Counted from the stretch's first letter, positions 7,277 to 16,042 are shown. The stretch is 33,421 bases of DNA from an uncultured Oscillospiraceae bacterium (GCA_934622035.1 CAKTVG010000026.1:1-33421); one strand, 5' to 3'. A program made the numbers and translations. Notes: generated from the sequence alone by a model not told the origin.

Positions 7277-8161
7277 TTACCTGGTGTGAACGTCCACCTG
7301 CGGATAGGGGCATTCGATCCCCAGCCGCCGCAGGCCGAGCAGCAGCTCGCGATTCAGTCTGCGCTGCGTCGTATAGATATTCTCCTCGGACACCGCCGCG
7401 GTAAAGCGCAGAACGACGGCAGAGCTGTCCAGCGCCTGAACGCCCAAATAGTCCGGCGCCTGCTGCATCAGCTCCGGGTACTTTTCATGAATTTCCTCCA
7501 GCAGTGCCGGGAGCTTCTTTTCCAGCTTTTCCAGATCCGCTTCATAGGGAATCCCGATGTCGCAGACGGCGCGCGACGCCTTGTCCGAGCGGTTCAGAAT
7601 GTTTTTCATCTCGGAATTGTTAATAATCTTCACATTATCGCCGCCGTCGACCACGCAGGTGGTGCGGATACCGATTTTCTGGATGGTACCGCGAAAGCCG
7701 CCGACCTCCACAATGTCGCCCACGTTGCACTGGTTCTCAAACAGCATGAAAACGCCGGTCACAACGTCGGCAATCAGGCTCTCCGCGCCAAAGCCGACGA
7801 TCAGCGCCAAAACGCCGACACTGGCGACGATGGCGGACACGTTCACGCCGAGGATGGAGAGACCCCAGCAGAGAATCACCAGCGCCGCTGCGTACTGAAG
7901 CAGGCTGGCGATGATGGTCAACATGGTCTTTGCGCGGTGGCTCTTTGGCTTTGGAAGGCTGAGCAGCACGCTCAGGAGCTTTGCCAGCAGCAGAACGCCC
8001 GCCGCCATGGTCAAAAGCTTCAAAATTGCCGCAGCGCTCAAATCCCACTCTGCCTTAAAATCCACGCCCTGCCAGATTCCGGCAGCCTTGCAGCCCCAGA
8101 GCAGCGCGACAAGGGCCGCCGCCAGCAAAACAATGCCGAGAAGGCTCTTTTTCTTTTTCAT
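7277..8161 (-). CDS. Small-conductance mechanosensitive channel (MscS family)
   Basis: The 294-residue protein has three main hydrophobic segments (about 8-28, 44-68, 80-140). The pore-lining region VGVLALIVGFGAESLIADVV is followed by the beta domain signature (FENQCNVGDIVEVGGFRGTI) and the C-terminal alpha/beta vestibule. MscS channels open under membrane tension and release solutes during hypo-osmotic shock. Length is that of small MscS/YkuT-type channels. The ATG has AAAGGTGG upstream and a good promoter at 8195-8222; it is first in a two-gene operon. Confidence 0.92.
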   Translation of the reverse strand: MKKKKSLLGIVLLAAALVALLWGCKAAGIWQGVDFKAEWDLSAAAILKLLTMAAGVLLLAKLLSVLLSLPKPKSHRAKTMLTIIASLLQYAAALVILCWGLSILGVNVSAIVASVGVLALIVGFGAESLIADVVTGVFMLFENQCNVGDIVEVGGFRGTIQKIGIRTTCVVDGGDNVKIINNSEMKNILNRSDKASRAVCDIGIPYEADLEKLEKKLPALLEEIHEKYPELMQQAPDYLGVQALDSSAVVLRFTAAVSEENIYTTQRRLNRELLLGLRRLGIECPYPQVDVHTR

Positions 8162-8194
8162 AGAGAGAATCCACCTTTCTTATATTCTACTTGA

Positions 8195-8222
8195 ATTATA
8201 ACAGAACTGTCCAATTTTGCAA
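8195..8222 (-). promoter_or_regulatory. mscS promoter
   Basis: Minus-strand -35 TTGCAA (8217-8222) and perfect -10 TATAAT (8195-8200), spacer 16 nt, about 30 nt upstream of the mscS start. Confidence 0.7.
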
Positions 8223-8304
8223 TTCCCGCGCCGCCGAAATACTAACCAAAAAACGCTCCGAAAAATTGTTCAAGCTGCTAAAAAGTTGCATTAGAGCGTA
8301 AAAT

Positions 8305-8326
8305 GCGGCCCCCTTGCGGGGGCCGC
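8305..8326 (-). terminator. Terminator of the transcobalamin-like gene
   Basis: A perfect 9-bp GC stem GCGGCCCCC/GGGGGCCGC with loop TTGC, followed on the minus strand by ATTTTAC. It lies 15 nt past the stop of the large minus-strand gene. Confidence 0.8.
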
Positions 8327-8341
8327 TGCTGCTTTGAAATG

Positions 8342-11300
8342 TTATTTTGCGCTGCTGCGCTTCTTCAAAAGGGCCAGGACGGCCAGCGCCAGAAGCGCCG
8401 TACCGCTCATTGCTGCCCAGATGAACAGCTGCGCATCGTCGCCGGTTTTCGGGGAGAAGGCGACGCTTTCCTTCTGCACATAGCCGCAGACGGTGCAGGT
8501 GCGTTCACGTTCGCCCGCTTCCTTCTCGGTGGCGGTCTTTGTGACGGTCCATGCGCCGTAGGTGTGCGGCTGGGACTCCGTTTTCTCACCGCAGTCGCAG
8601 ACGCTCCAGTGTCCGTTCTCATCGAAGGCGGGCAGGTAGCCGTGCGTATGGCCGCGCAGCTCCACGTCCGTCATGTCATAGAGGGCGTTGCGCTCGTCGA
8701 GCATGCGGAAGTAGGCCGCCAGTGCATAATAGCTCTGCTCCGTCGCCATCTGATTGGCCTCCATGCCCTCGGTGTAGAGGAAGGTGCCCTTGCCGGTGTA
8801 GAAGCCGCACATGGCCTCAATCACGCTCACGCCGTTCTTCACAAAGCGCTTGTCGGTGCGGGCATCGATGCCAAGGGCAGAGAGCGCCGTGACGACCTGC
8901 GCCGCGGAATTGCTGTTGCTCGCGCCCCAGGCGGAATAGCCGCCGTCCGCTTCCTGCACGTCGGACAAATAGATCAGCGCCTTTTCGATCGCCGCGGCGA
9001 CCGCCTCGTCAGAGCGGTAGGGCGCCAGCGCCTGAAGCGCCATGGCCGTCAGGTCAACGTCGGCAGTGTCGGTCAGGGACCAGCCGCCGTTTTCCAGCTG
9101 AGCGTTCAGGATGTAGGCAATCAGCGCCTCGCGCGTGGTCTGCTTGGCAGGGTTGCTGTTTTCGGGGATGTCGTAGGCGTGGCTGTCCAGCGCCAGCAGG
9201 GCGAAGATCGGGCCGTTGATGCCCTGCTCCTCGATGAAGCTCTCGTCGCTCAGGCCCTGAAGGAGGTTGTGGCCGCCGACGTCCGTGACGTCATAGCCTG
9301 CGGCGGTCAGCGCCAGAATCAGGCGGGAATTGTCCGTGGAAGCGCTGGGATCGAGCTGCTCCTTCTCATTCGCATGTGCGCAGACATAGCGCACGACGTT
9401 CTGATAGTACTCATCGGAGATTTCGTAGCCGCTGCGGGCAAGGCCGAGCACCAGCCATTCTCCGCCGACGGAGCCGACCTGCGGCGCGTTGGCCTGCGCG
9501 GCGGCATTCTGCGTTGCGCCGGTCTGCTCGTAGATCTGGCGGATGCTTTCCACTGCCTTCTCATCGGGAGTCATGCCGCGCATGATCTTGAGAAGCACGA
9601 TGGACGGCTCTGCGTCGCCGTTCTGAACGATCACGCGAACCAGACGCTCGCCCTCTTCGGGGATCTCGAAGCGCACGCCCTCGCCGGAAGCGACGCGCTG
9701 ATTGTTGATATAAATGTTGTCATTCTCGCTGGTACCGTTGACGCTCAGCGTGACCTCGGTAAGGTCGCCCGTGCCGATGGTGTAGACCTGCTCGTCTTCA
9801 TTGAAGAAGACGGTCTTGGAGATTTCGCCGTCGGAGATCGTCACGCCCGTGGGCAGCGCGGTCTGGCCGACTGCATCCTCCTGCGCCGTGGTGCGGATCA
9901 GCGTCGTGACCTCGGAGGACTTTTCCTTGAACGCGCCGGCCCAGATGTTGGAGGCCGTCGCAACCTTGACATAGTGGACCTCCGTGAGCTTCACGGGGCT
10001 GCCGTTGGCGTCTACCGCCCAGGCAAGGTCAAAGCCGTTGCTCTGCGTGGGCTTTTCGACATAGGGGTTGACGTCCGCGCCAAAGGTGCCGTTTGCGAAG
10101 TAGTCGGCGTAGCCGAACTTCGCACGCGCCGCGAAGGAGCTGGTCTGACTCGTGCCCATGACGGTGTCGTCCTCCTGGGACTTGAACAGCACGCCGGTGA
10201 AGCTGTAGCTGTCGCGGCTGCCGACGTCGTTCATGTAGTAGAGCGACTGCTTCGGCCAAGTCACGGCGGCGGCGCTGATCATGGAGTTGCCCTGATTGTC
10301 CGTCCACTCGGACATGCCGTCCGCGCGCTTGGTGTAGGTAATGGTGTAGTCCCAGATTGCCTTGTCTTCGTAGTGCTCGGAACCGGCCAGTGCGAACCAG
10401 GTCTTGCCATCCTCGGAGACGTAGACCTGACCCAGCTCTGCCATGCTGTCCTGATTGTTTTCCGAGCTGTTGCCATAGACATAGAAATCGATGCCGTACT
10501 TGTTGTTCGGGTCGTCCTTGATGGCGTTCTCGAAATAATAGGTGATGTAGCCGCCGAAGTTGCCGAGAGATTTCAGCGAGCCTGCCAGCGTGGTCTCCGG
10601 GTTGATGCCGAAGCCGCCCCAGCCCGCGCCGTTGGTGTACTGGCTGCCGATGCAGAGGTAATCCTCCACGCGGTCGGGCACATCGTACTTGCTCTTGGCC
10701 AGCAGCTTGACGCTGTAGGTGTTGACAATGCCGGAGGGCGCGGTAATAGTCAGCGTTTGTGCGCTGGTCTTAAGCGCCAGGGTGTAGACGCCGTTTTCGT
10801 CCGGAGTCTGCTCCGTATTGCCCAGCTTCACGGTCGCGCCCTCGCTCACGGTGTAGGTCAGAGTGCCGGTCGTCGTACCGTTGGGAACAACGATGTTATA
10901 GGAATACAGCTCCGGGCTGAATTTGGGATACCAGTCGCCGGTTTCGGTTTCCGCCGTCAGCAGCTGCGCATCGGCTGCGGAGACGTCGAGCTGCACGACC
11001 TCAACGGTGTAAGCTACAGGCTCACTCTCTGCAAAACCGTCCTTTCCGGCCTTGACATTGTCGGAATAGGTCTTGTCGTCGAGAATCTGGAGGGTAACGG
11101 TCGCCTTGCCGTCGGTAAAGCCAAGCTTTTCCGTGGTGCCTTCGCCCTGCGGAAGCTCGATCCAGGTCTTGCCGTCCGTGCTGTAGCGCAGGTGCTGATA
11201 GGCCGTGCTGCCCTTGAAGGTGAGGGAGAAGCTCTTCTCGTTTTCAAAGAGGAAGGTACGGTAGCTGTAGTGCGTCGCGTTCGGGCCGGTGGTACGGTTC

Positions 11301-14116
11301 GCGCCGGAGGTGACGTAGCTGCCGTCGTCCTTCAGGCGGAAGATCGTGCCCTCGGCATAGTTTTCATACTTTGCGGTTTCCAGCGCACGGCCGTCGGGGA
11401 CGAGGACGATGCCGCCGGCATCGCTGTAGCTGCTGGCCTTGATGGCCTTGTTGGTGTCGCGCGGGCGCGTGACATGGAAGGTATAGACCGTCTTGTTTTC
11501 CGGATCGGTCTTGTTTTCCAGCGTGATGGTAAGCGTAGAGGCGTCGAACGGCTGGTTTTGCAGCATGGTCATTTCGCCGTTTTTGACCTCAACGGTCTGC
11601 TTTTCGCCGTTGACGTCGGTGTATTCCGCCGTTGCGGTGTATTTTTCAGCGTTATAGAGTGTGGTCTTCTGAAGCGTCAGCGTGCTCGTGCTGTAGAGCT
11701 TGATGGGCAGGTCATATTCCAGCGTAGTGGGCTGGAAGGTCTTGCCTGCGGTCCAGCCGGTAACGGCGTTGGCGAGGAATTCCAGAGACTCAAAGTAGGG
11801 CGTGTCGGCGTCCGTCACGACGACCTTGATGCCGCCCTTGGTGCCCTCGCTGTCCGTGACGGTAATGAGCGCGGAGCCGACCGCCTGCGCGGTGAGCTTG
11901 CCGTTTTCATCGACGGTCACGACAGACGTGTCGCTGCTTTCCCAGGAGGCGACACTGCGGCCCTCTTCCAGATACGCCGTAAGCTGCGCGGTGGGATGCG
12001 CCTGATCCTTGCTGATTTCCAGATAGGTCTTGCCCTGCGTGCCCTGCGCATCCTCGACGGCTGCGCCGGTGATCGTGATCGTGGCGGAGGAGGTCATCGT
12101 CTTATCGATGTCCAGCGCCAGAGTGACCTGAATCGTGCCGGGGCGATAGAGGTTGAAGTTGATCTGCGTGCCGTTTCCGGGGTCCTGCGCCAGCGCGGCA
12201 ATGCCCTCAGGCATGTCGTAGCTCCAGATCGTATGATCCTTGACGCCGCCGGAAATGTTGGCAGTCTTTGCCGTCTGGCCGTCGGCGGAGAGGGCGACGG
12301 TCTTCGTGCGGTTGTACTCACTGATCTCGTAGCCGGTGATTTCCAGCTTACCCTCGTACTTCACGCTGCTGTCTGCAACGGAGGCAGCGGTGTAGTAGAA
12401 ATAGGAGGTGCTGCCGGCGCTTGTGGCGGCAGTGAGTGTGATCAGGCCGTTCTGGCTGATCGTGCCGGTCCAGCTGGAGGTGGTGGACCAGGCGGCGGGG
12501 GTTTCCTTGCCGTTCTGATCATAGGCCTTGAGCTGGAAGGTATCGCCCTTCTTGCCGACGAGCTGGCCGTTTGCCTCATGGCTGCCGACGTATTTCACCG
12601 TGATGGACTCAGGCGCCGCGACGACATCAAAGGCAACGGGGTTCATCAGGCAGTAGAGCTCTTCCTCCGCGTCGCCGGTAGCGGCGAGATAATAGGTGCC
12701 GACCTTCTCCGGCGCGGTCAGCGTCGCCTTGCCGTTTTCATCGGTCGTAACATTGGCAATGGCAGTCGCCTCGCCGGTTTCGGCATCGATCCATGCAAGG
12801 CAGCTTCCCTCGATGGCCTTGGCCGCTGCGCGCAGCTCGGCCGGCGTCTTATAGCGGTAGCCCTCCATGGCATAGAAGCCCTTCAGAGTCACATCAAACT
12901 TCTGGCCGGCGCCTGCACCGGCAGGAGCGTCGATCCAGGTATAATAATCGCTGTAGGCCGTGTCGTCGCTCATGATATAGAAGTCCACGACATCGCCGCT
13001 CTTCAGCTCCTGCGTGGTGACGTAGGTGCCGTTGTAGCCGCCGTAGCCGGATTCCGTGCCGTCATTGGGATATCCCTCATTGACATAGAAGCCGCAGGCA
13101 TAGGTCGCCGTGCCGAAAAGCTTGCTGATCCAGCCGGAGGAGCTGACATCCAGATATTCCTTCGCGGTTGCCTTGGTGAAAGCTTCGCCGAAGGCCAGCT
13201 CATGCGCGCGAACCAGCGCGTCCAGCGCGGAAACGCCGTCCACACTGTCGGTGTAGCCGTAGCTCTCCGCGAGGTCGGCCGTGACGGTTTCCTTCGCCAG
13301 TCCGTGCAGATATGCACCGGCTGCCTGGCTGCGGATGATCACATTCGCACTGTCCTTCTCCTCTAAGACGGTGACGGTGTAGGTCTCCACGGTCGCCTTG
13401 GAGTCGCTCATGGCGTCCCAGTTTTCGTTGCCGCAGGTCACGGTGATGACAGTGCCCTTTACAAGGTTCAGGGCCGTGCTGCGCTTGACCTCCTTGCCGT
13501 CCACGGAGATGCGCACCTGATACTGCTTGTTGGAGGCAGTGGGGGTGACGTAAATCCCGGTGGCGTCTGCCGGAACGGTCAGCGTGTAGCTGTGGGTATC
13601 CTTATTAAAATTCGGAGAGAGGATACCGTCGCTGAACTCCAGGGATTTGAGTGTGCGGTCGGTGTTCGTCCAGTCGTTGCCGAGGTCGACGCCCCAGTTG
13701 CAGGTGTACTGCACATGCACTTCGTCGCCCGCGCTGAGCTTGCCGTTGGCGGCGGTGTAGTCCGTCAGCCCGGAGCCGGTGAAGAAATCGTTCAGCGTCG
13801 CCATCCAACCGGCCTGTGCGCCGCCGTCGCGCTCCTTCAGGCCATTGATTTCCGTGATGTAGCCTGCCGATGCGCCGGTCTGGCTGTAGTCGCCCAGCGC
13901 GTCGACGATGCAGGTCATAATGGTGGAGGTCGAGGTCAGATCGACCCACTTATCCACCAGAATGCCCTCCCATGCCGCGCCGTCGGCCTTGGCATAGGTG
14001 GCGTTTTCAACAATCACGCGAACCTGGCCCGCGTGGTCCTCTGCAACTGCCGTTGCCGGGAGCATGCCAAGCAGCATGACCAGCACAAGCAGCCAGCTCA
14101 AAAGACGATTTTTCAT
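8342..14116 (-). CDS. Giant surface protein, transcobalamin/intrinsic-factor-like, riboswitch-controlled
   Basis: The 1924-residue protein has a signal peptide (1-26), a DUF4430/transcobalamin beta-type domain (about 30-145; GWMATLND at 103-110), a cadherin-like beta-sandwich (155-250) and a second DUF4430-like domain (257-385). Next come Ig-like modules (500-595 and BIG2-type 690-765), further cadherin-like modules (775-885, 1045-1140, 1420-1510) and a large beta domain (1150-1395). A prenyltransferase/squalene-cyclase-like alpha/alpha toroid follows (about 1515-1815; QLENGGWS, EADGGYSAWG). A Cys-pair tail (CDCG, CTVCG), a sortase-like SPKTGD (1888-1893), a membrane helix and KKRSSAK end it. 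Eukaryotic intrinsic factor and transcobalamin combine just these two folds to bind cobalamin. With the upstream cobalamin riboswitch, I infer corrinoid capture at the cell surface. Binding residues cannot be assigned. RBS AAGGAAGG. Confidence 0.85.
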   Translation of the reverse strand: MKNRLLSWLLVLVMLLGMLPATAVAEDHAGQVRVIVENATYAKADGAAWEGILVDKWVDLTSTSTIMTCIVDALGDYSQTGASAGYITEINGLKERDGGAQAGWMATLNDFFTGSGLTDYTAANGKLSAGDEVHVQYTCNWGVDLGNDWTNTDRTLKSLEFSDGILSPNFNKDTHSYTLTVPADATGIYVTPTASNKQYQVRISVDGKEVKRSTALNLVKGTVITVTCGNENWDAMSDSKATVETYTVTVLEEKDSANVIIRSQAAGAYLHGLAKETVTADLAESYGYTDSVDGVSALDALVRAHELAFGEAFTKATAKEYLDVSSSGWISKLFGTATYACGFYVNEGYPNDGTESGYGGYNGTYVTTQELKSGDVVDFYIMSDDTAYSDYYTWIDAPAGAGAGQKFDVTLKGFYAMEGYRYKTPAELRAAAKAIEGSCLAWIDAETGEATAIANVTTDENGKATLTAPEKVGTYYLAATGDAEEELYCLMNPVAFDVVAAPESITVKYVGSHEANGQLVGKKGDTFQLKAYDQNGKETPAAWSTTSSWTGTISQNGLITLTAATSAGSTSYFYYTAASVADSSVKYEGKLEITGYEISEYNRTKTVALSADGQTAKTANISGGVKDHTIWSYDMPEGIAALAQDPGNGTQINFNLYRPGTIQVTLALDIDKTMTSSATITITGAAVEDAQGTQGKTYLEISKDQAHPTAQLTAYLEEGRSVASWESSDTSVVTVDENGKLTAQAVGSALITVTDSEGTKGGIKVVVTDADTPYFESLEFLANAVTGWTAGKTFQPTTLEYDLPIKLYSTSTLTLQKTTLYNAEKYTATAEYTDVNGEKQTVEVKNGEMTMLQNQPFDASTLTITLENKTDPENKTVYTFHVTRPRDTNKAIKASSYSDAGGIVLVPDGRALETAKYENYAEGTIFRLKDDGSYVTSGANRTTGPNATHYSYRTFLFENEKSFSLTFKGSTAYQHLRYSTDGKTWIELPQGEGTTEKLGFTDGKATVTLQILDDKTYSDNVKAGKDGFAESEPVAYTVEVVQLDVSAADAQLLTAETETGDWYPKFSPELYSYNIVVPNGTTTGTLTYTVSEGATVKLGNTEQTPDENGVYTLALKTSAQTLTITAPSGIVNTYSVKLLAKSKYDVPDRVEDYLCIGSQYTNGAGWGGFGINPETTLAGSLKSLGNFGGYITYYFENAIKDDPNNKYGIDFYVYGNSSENNQDSMAELGQVYVSEDGKTWFALAGSEHYEDKAIWDYTITYTKRADGMSEWTDNQGNSMISAAAVTWPKQSLYYMNDVGSRDSYSFTGVLFKSQEDDTVMGTSQTSSFAARAKFGYADYFANGTFGADVNPYVEKPTQSNGFDLAWAVDANGSPVKLTEVHYVKVATASNIWAGAFKEKSSEVTTLIRTTAQEDAVGQTALPTGVTISDGEISKTVFFNEDEQVYTIGTGDLTEVTLSVNGTSENDNIYINNQRVASGEGVRFEIPEEGERLVRVIVQNGDAEPSIVLLKIMRGMTPDEKAVESIRQIYEQTGATQNAAAQANAPQVGSVGGEWLVLGLARSGYEISDEYYQNVVRYVCAHANEKEQLDPSASTDNSRLILALTAAGYDVTDVGGHNLLQGLSDESFIEEQGINGPIFALLALDSHAYDIPENSNPAKQTTREALIAYILNAQLENGGWSLTDTADVDLTAMALQALAPYRSDEAVAAAIEKALIYLSDVQEADGGYSAWGASNSNSAAQVVTALSALGIDARTDKRFVKNGVSVIEAMCGFYTGKGTFLYTEGMEANQMATEQSYYALAAYFRMLDERNALYDMTDVELRGHTHGYLPAFDENGHWSVCDCGEKTESQPHTYGAWTVTKTATEKEAGERERTCTVCGYVQKESVAFSPKTGDDAQLFIWAAMSGTALLALAVLALLKKRSSAK

Positions 14117-14155
14117 GATACCTTCCTTTCACGCCGCATCGGAGAAAGCAGAAAG

Positions 14156-14184
14156 CCATGGCAGAGGGCATACCTCTGCCATGG
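14156..14184 (-). promoter_or_regulatory. Perfect hairpin between riboswitch and start codon (expression platform?)
   Basis: CCATGGCAGAGG (14156-14167) and its exact complement (14173-14184) enclose a 5-nt loop. On the minus strand it is followed by CTTTCTGCTTTCTCC and then the AAGGAAGG site. It is a weak intrinsic terminator at best because the U-run is interrupted. Its place 56 nt after the aptamer makes it the likely expression platform. Confidence 0.55.
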
Positions 14185-14239
14185 CCGATTTTTCCATGTT
14201 TCCCAATCTGTCCGCGCGAAGCCGCGCCTTCAGTCTCGA

Positions 14240-14436
14240 GCATCGTTGACCTTCTGGCTCATGCATTGGGGATGTCTCCTGCGCCCTTTGTCCTACCTTC
14301 TCAGTTTCCCAATGGCCGGCTCACGCCGCGGACAAAACGCTCCTGCACTTACAGCAACGGGATATGCTCCGGACTCCAACCGGATTTCCTGATTCCAGCG
14401 TCTGCCCGAAGGCAGTCTTCACGTGGAACACGATGC
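14240..14436 (-). ncRNA. Cobalamin riboswitch
   Basis: On the minus strand, a closing stem GCATCGT (14436-14430)/ACGATGC (14246-14240) bounds about 197 nt with the class hallmarks in order. These are a GGAAATCCGG segment, GTCCGGAGC, a CCCGTTGCTGTAA region, GCCATTGGG, GAGAAGGTAGG, GCAGGAGAC, and a B12-box-like TGAGCCAGAAGGTCAACG just before the closing stem. Such RNAs bind adenosylcobalamin or related corrinoids and usually shut off expression when B12 is plentiful. The only gene downstream is the DUF4430 surface protein. Confidence 0.85.
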
Positions 14437-14457
14437 AGCTTATTTGATTATGTGTTT

Positions 14458-14486
14458 AGAATATCACTCTTTTGCCGGGAAGTCAA
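14458..14486 (-). promoter_or_regulatory. Promoter of the riboswitch-surface protein transcript
   Basis: Minus-strand -35 TTGACT (14481-14486) and -10 TATTCT (14458-14463), spacer 17 nt. The transcript would start near 14451, about 15 nt before the riboswitch closing stem. It begins 8 nt after the aspartokinase stop. Confidence 0.8.
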
Positions 14487-14493
14487 TACATTT

Positions 14494-15249
14494 TTAGCGA
14501 TTCATTGTGCCACAATTCTCTTTTTCACCCACCAGCGTTCCTGCTCCGCTGCCGAAGGCGGAACGGACCTCGATCGTGACCCGATAGCGCCGCGCCAGCT
14601 CCACGCAGCGGTCATGCAGCACCTGCGCCCCGCCGCGTGCAAGGGTCAGCATGTCGTCGTAGCTGATCACGTCATATTTCACCGCGTCAGGGTACCGGCG
14701 CGGGTCGCGGTTGTAAACGCCGTCCACGTCGGTGTAGATGCGGCAGCAGTCCGCATGCAGGAAGGCGGCAAGCGCGACGGCAGTGGTGTCCGAGCCGCCG
14801 CGGCCGAGGGTAGTGACGTCATTGCGGCTGTCGATGCCCTGGAAGCCCGCCACAAGGACAATGCTTCCTGCCGCAAGCGACCTTTCAATGCGGTCGCCCT
14901 CCAGGCGCAGGACACGCGCACTGCCGTACCGATCCTCCGTTTCCAGTCCCGCCTGCCAGCCGCACAGGCTCACGGCGGGCATGCCCAGCCGCTGCAGGGC
15001 CATGGCGCACAGGCTCACCGAGCAGATCTCCCCCGTTGCCAGGAGCTGATCCAACTCCCGCCCGCCGCAGTCGGGGTCGATTTCCCTCGCGCGTGCAAGC
15101 AGCGCATCCGTCGCGCCGCCCTGCGCCGAGAGAACAGCGACGACCTCGTGCCCCTCGCGGCGCAGGGCCGCCATGGTGCGCGCGGCGGCGTACAGACGCT
15201 TTGCATCCGCCACGGAGGTTCCGCCGTATTTCAGCACATATCGTGCCAA
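14494..15249 (-). CDS. Aspartokinase catalytic domain without ACT domains
   Basis: The 251-residue amino-acid kinase has the aspartokinase signatures KYGGTSVAD (7-15), LDQLLATGE (66-74), TTLGRGGSDTTAVALAA (146-162) and IYTDVDGVYNRDPR (171-184), and ends shortly after the kinase fold (GSGAGTLV, 233-240). Typical bacterial aspartokinases are about 400 residues with two C-terminal ACT domains for lysine/threonine feedback; these are absent. It phosphorylates L-aspartate with ATP in the first step toward Lys, Met, Thr and diaminopimelate. I chose TTG at 15249 because AAAGGAGGG lies 6 nt upstream and the protein then starts MARYVLKYGGTS, as in the family. A 7-bp hairpin (15267-15284) sits just before the ribosome site. 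Confidence 0.85.
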   Translation of the reverse strand: MARYVLKYGGTSVADAKRLYAAARTMAALRREGHEVVAVLSAQGGATDALLARAREIDPDCGGRELDQLLATGEICSVSLCAMALQRLGMPAVSLCGWQAGLETEDRYGSARVLRLEGDRIERSLAAGSIVLVAGFQGIDSRNDVTTLGRGGSDTTAVALAAFLHADCCRIYTDVDGVYNRDPRRYPDAVKYDVISYDDMLTLARGGAQVLHDRCVELARRYRVTIEVRSAFGSGAGTLVGEKENCGTMNR

Positions 15250-15266
15250 GGAATTCCCTCCTTTCC

Positions 15267-15284
15267 GGCATAGCGCTCTATGCC
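15267..15284 (-). other. Small hairpin upstream of the aspartokinase ribosome site
   Basis: GGCATAG/CTATGCC with a 4-nt loop directly precedes GGAAAGGAGGG of the minus-strand gene. It could affect translation start; nothing more can be said. Confidence 0.3.
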
Positions 15285-15328
15285 CGTTCCCATCGTATGC
15301 GCCGCGCCGTACTTTCGACACATTTTTT

Positions 15329-15359
15329 GATTTACTTTTTTCTATCTGCGTGGTAAACT
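15329..15359. promoter_or_regulatory. Overlapping weak divergent promoters
   Basis: On the plus strand TTTACT (15331-15336), 17 nt, TAAACT (15354-15359) precedes the DUF2461 gene. The same patch on the minus strand reads TTTACC, 17 nt, TAAATC toward the aspartokinase gene. Each hexamer matches consensus at about four positions, so both are tentative. Confidence 0.4.
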
Positions 15360-15390
15360 AGGCGGAGAACGCATACGAAAGAAGGATTCC

Positions 15391-16035
15391 ATGTTCACAG
15401 GTTTTTCGCCCGAGGCGATCGATTTTCTTTGGGGCATTCGCTTTAACAACAACCGCGAATGGTTTCAGAAGCATAAGCAGCAATACCAGACCGCGCTCTA
15501 TGAGCCGATGAAGGCGCTGTGCCAGGATTTGTCTGACGCACTGCCGCAGGAAGACGGCGTGAAAATGCATCTTTCCAGGATTTACCGCGACATGCGTATG
15601 CACCCGCCGGTTCCCTATAAGGAAAGCCTTTGGATGTGCTGGCGGCGCGACGGTGGCAGTTGGCTGGAGCATCCCGGCCTGTTTTTCGAGCTGACCTCCG
15701 AGGGCTACAGCTACGGCTTCCTGCTCTGGGGGCCAAAGGCCGAGGCGATGAACCGCTATCGTGAGCAGCTGAGCGACCGCACGGAGGATTTCCTGCGCAT
15801 TGCGCAGGAGCTGGAACGCAGCACAGGACTGCAAATTTCCGGCAAGTCCTACGCCCGTCCGAAGCCCTGCCCGGACGCGCGGCTTGCGCCCTACTTCAGT
15901 CTGAAAAATCTGTACGTCATTGTGGAGCGCCCCGTGGACGATCTGCTGTTTTCTCCGGAACTGGGCACCCAGGTTCGCGATACGCTGCGCGCTCTGGTGC
16001 CGCTGAATGATTTCTGCCTTGGGTTTGCTTATTAA
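15391..16035 (+). CDS. DUF2461 family protein
   Basis: The 214-residue soluble protein matches DUF2461 (TIGR02453): FLWGIRFNNNREWFQKHK near the start, then IYRDMRMHPPVPYKESLWM, and a terminal region PLNDFCLGFAY. The family is widespread and uncharacterised. The ATG follows AAGAAGG, and a strong terminator follows. It is a single gene, divergent from the aspartokinase. Confidence 0.85.
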   Translation: MFTGFSPEAIDFLWGIRFNNNREWFQKHKQQYQTALYEPMKALCQDLSDALPQEDGVKMHLSRIYRDMRMHPPVPYKESLWMCWRRDGGSWLEHPGLFFELTSEGYSYGFLLWGPKAEAMNRYREQLSDRTEDFLRIAQELERSTGLQISGKSYARPKPCPDARLAPYFSLKNLYVIVERPVDDLLFSPELGTQVRDTLRALVPLNDFCLGFAY

Positions 16036-16042
16036 TGAAATG

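Noticed and set aside
8303..13366. 1687-codon open frame on the plus strand
   Set aside because: It is the exact antisense of the transcobalamin-like gene. That minus-strand frame has a signal peptide, recognisable domains, RBS, promoter and riboswitch; the plus frame has none and arises from GC-rich codon bias.
14257..14300. Riboswitch belonging to the aspartokinase (e.g. lysine type)
   Set aside because: The RNA lies downstream of the aspartokinase on the same strand and carries cobalamin-class motifs; it can only act on the DUF4430 gene.
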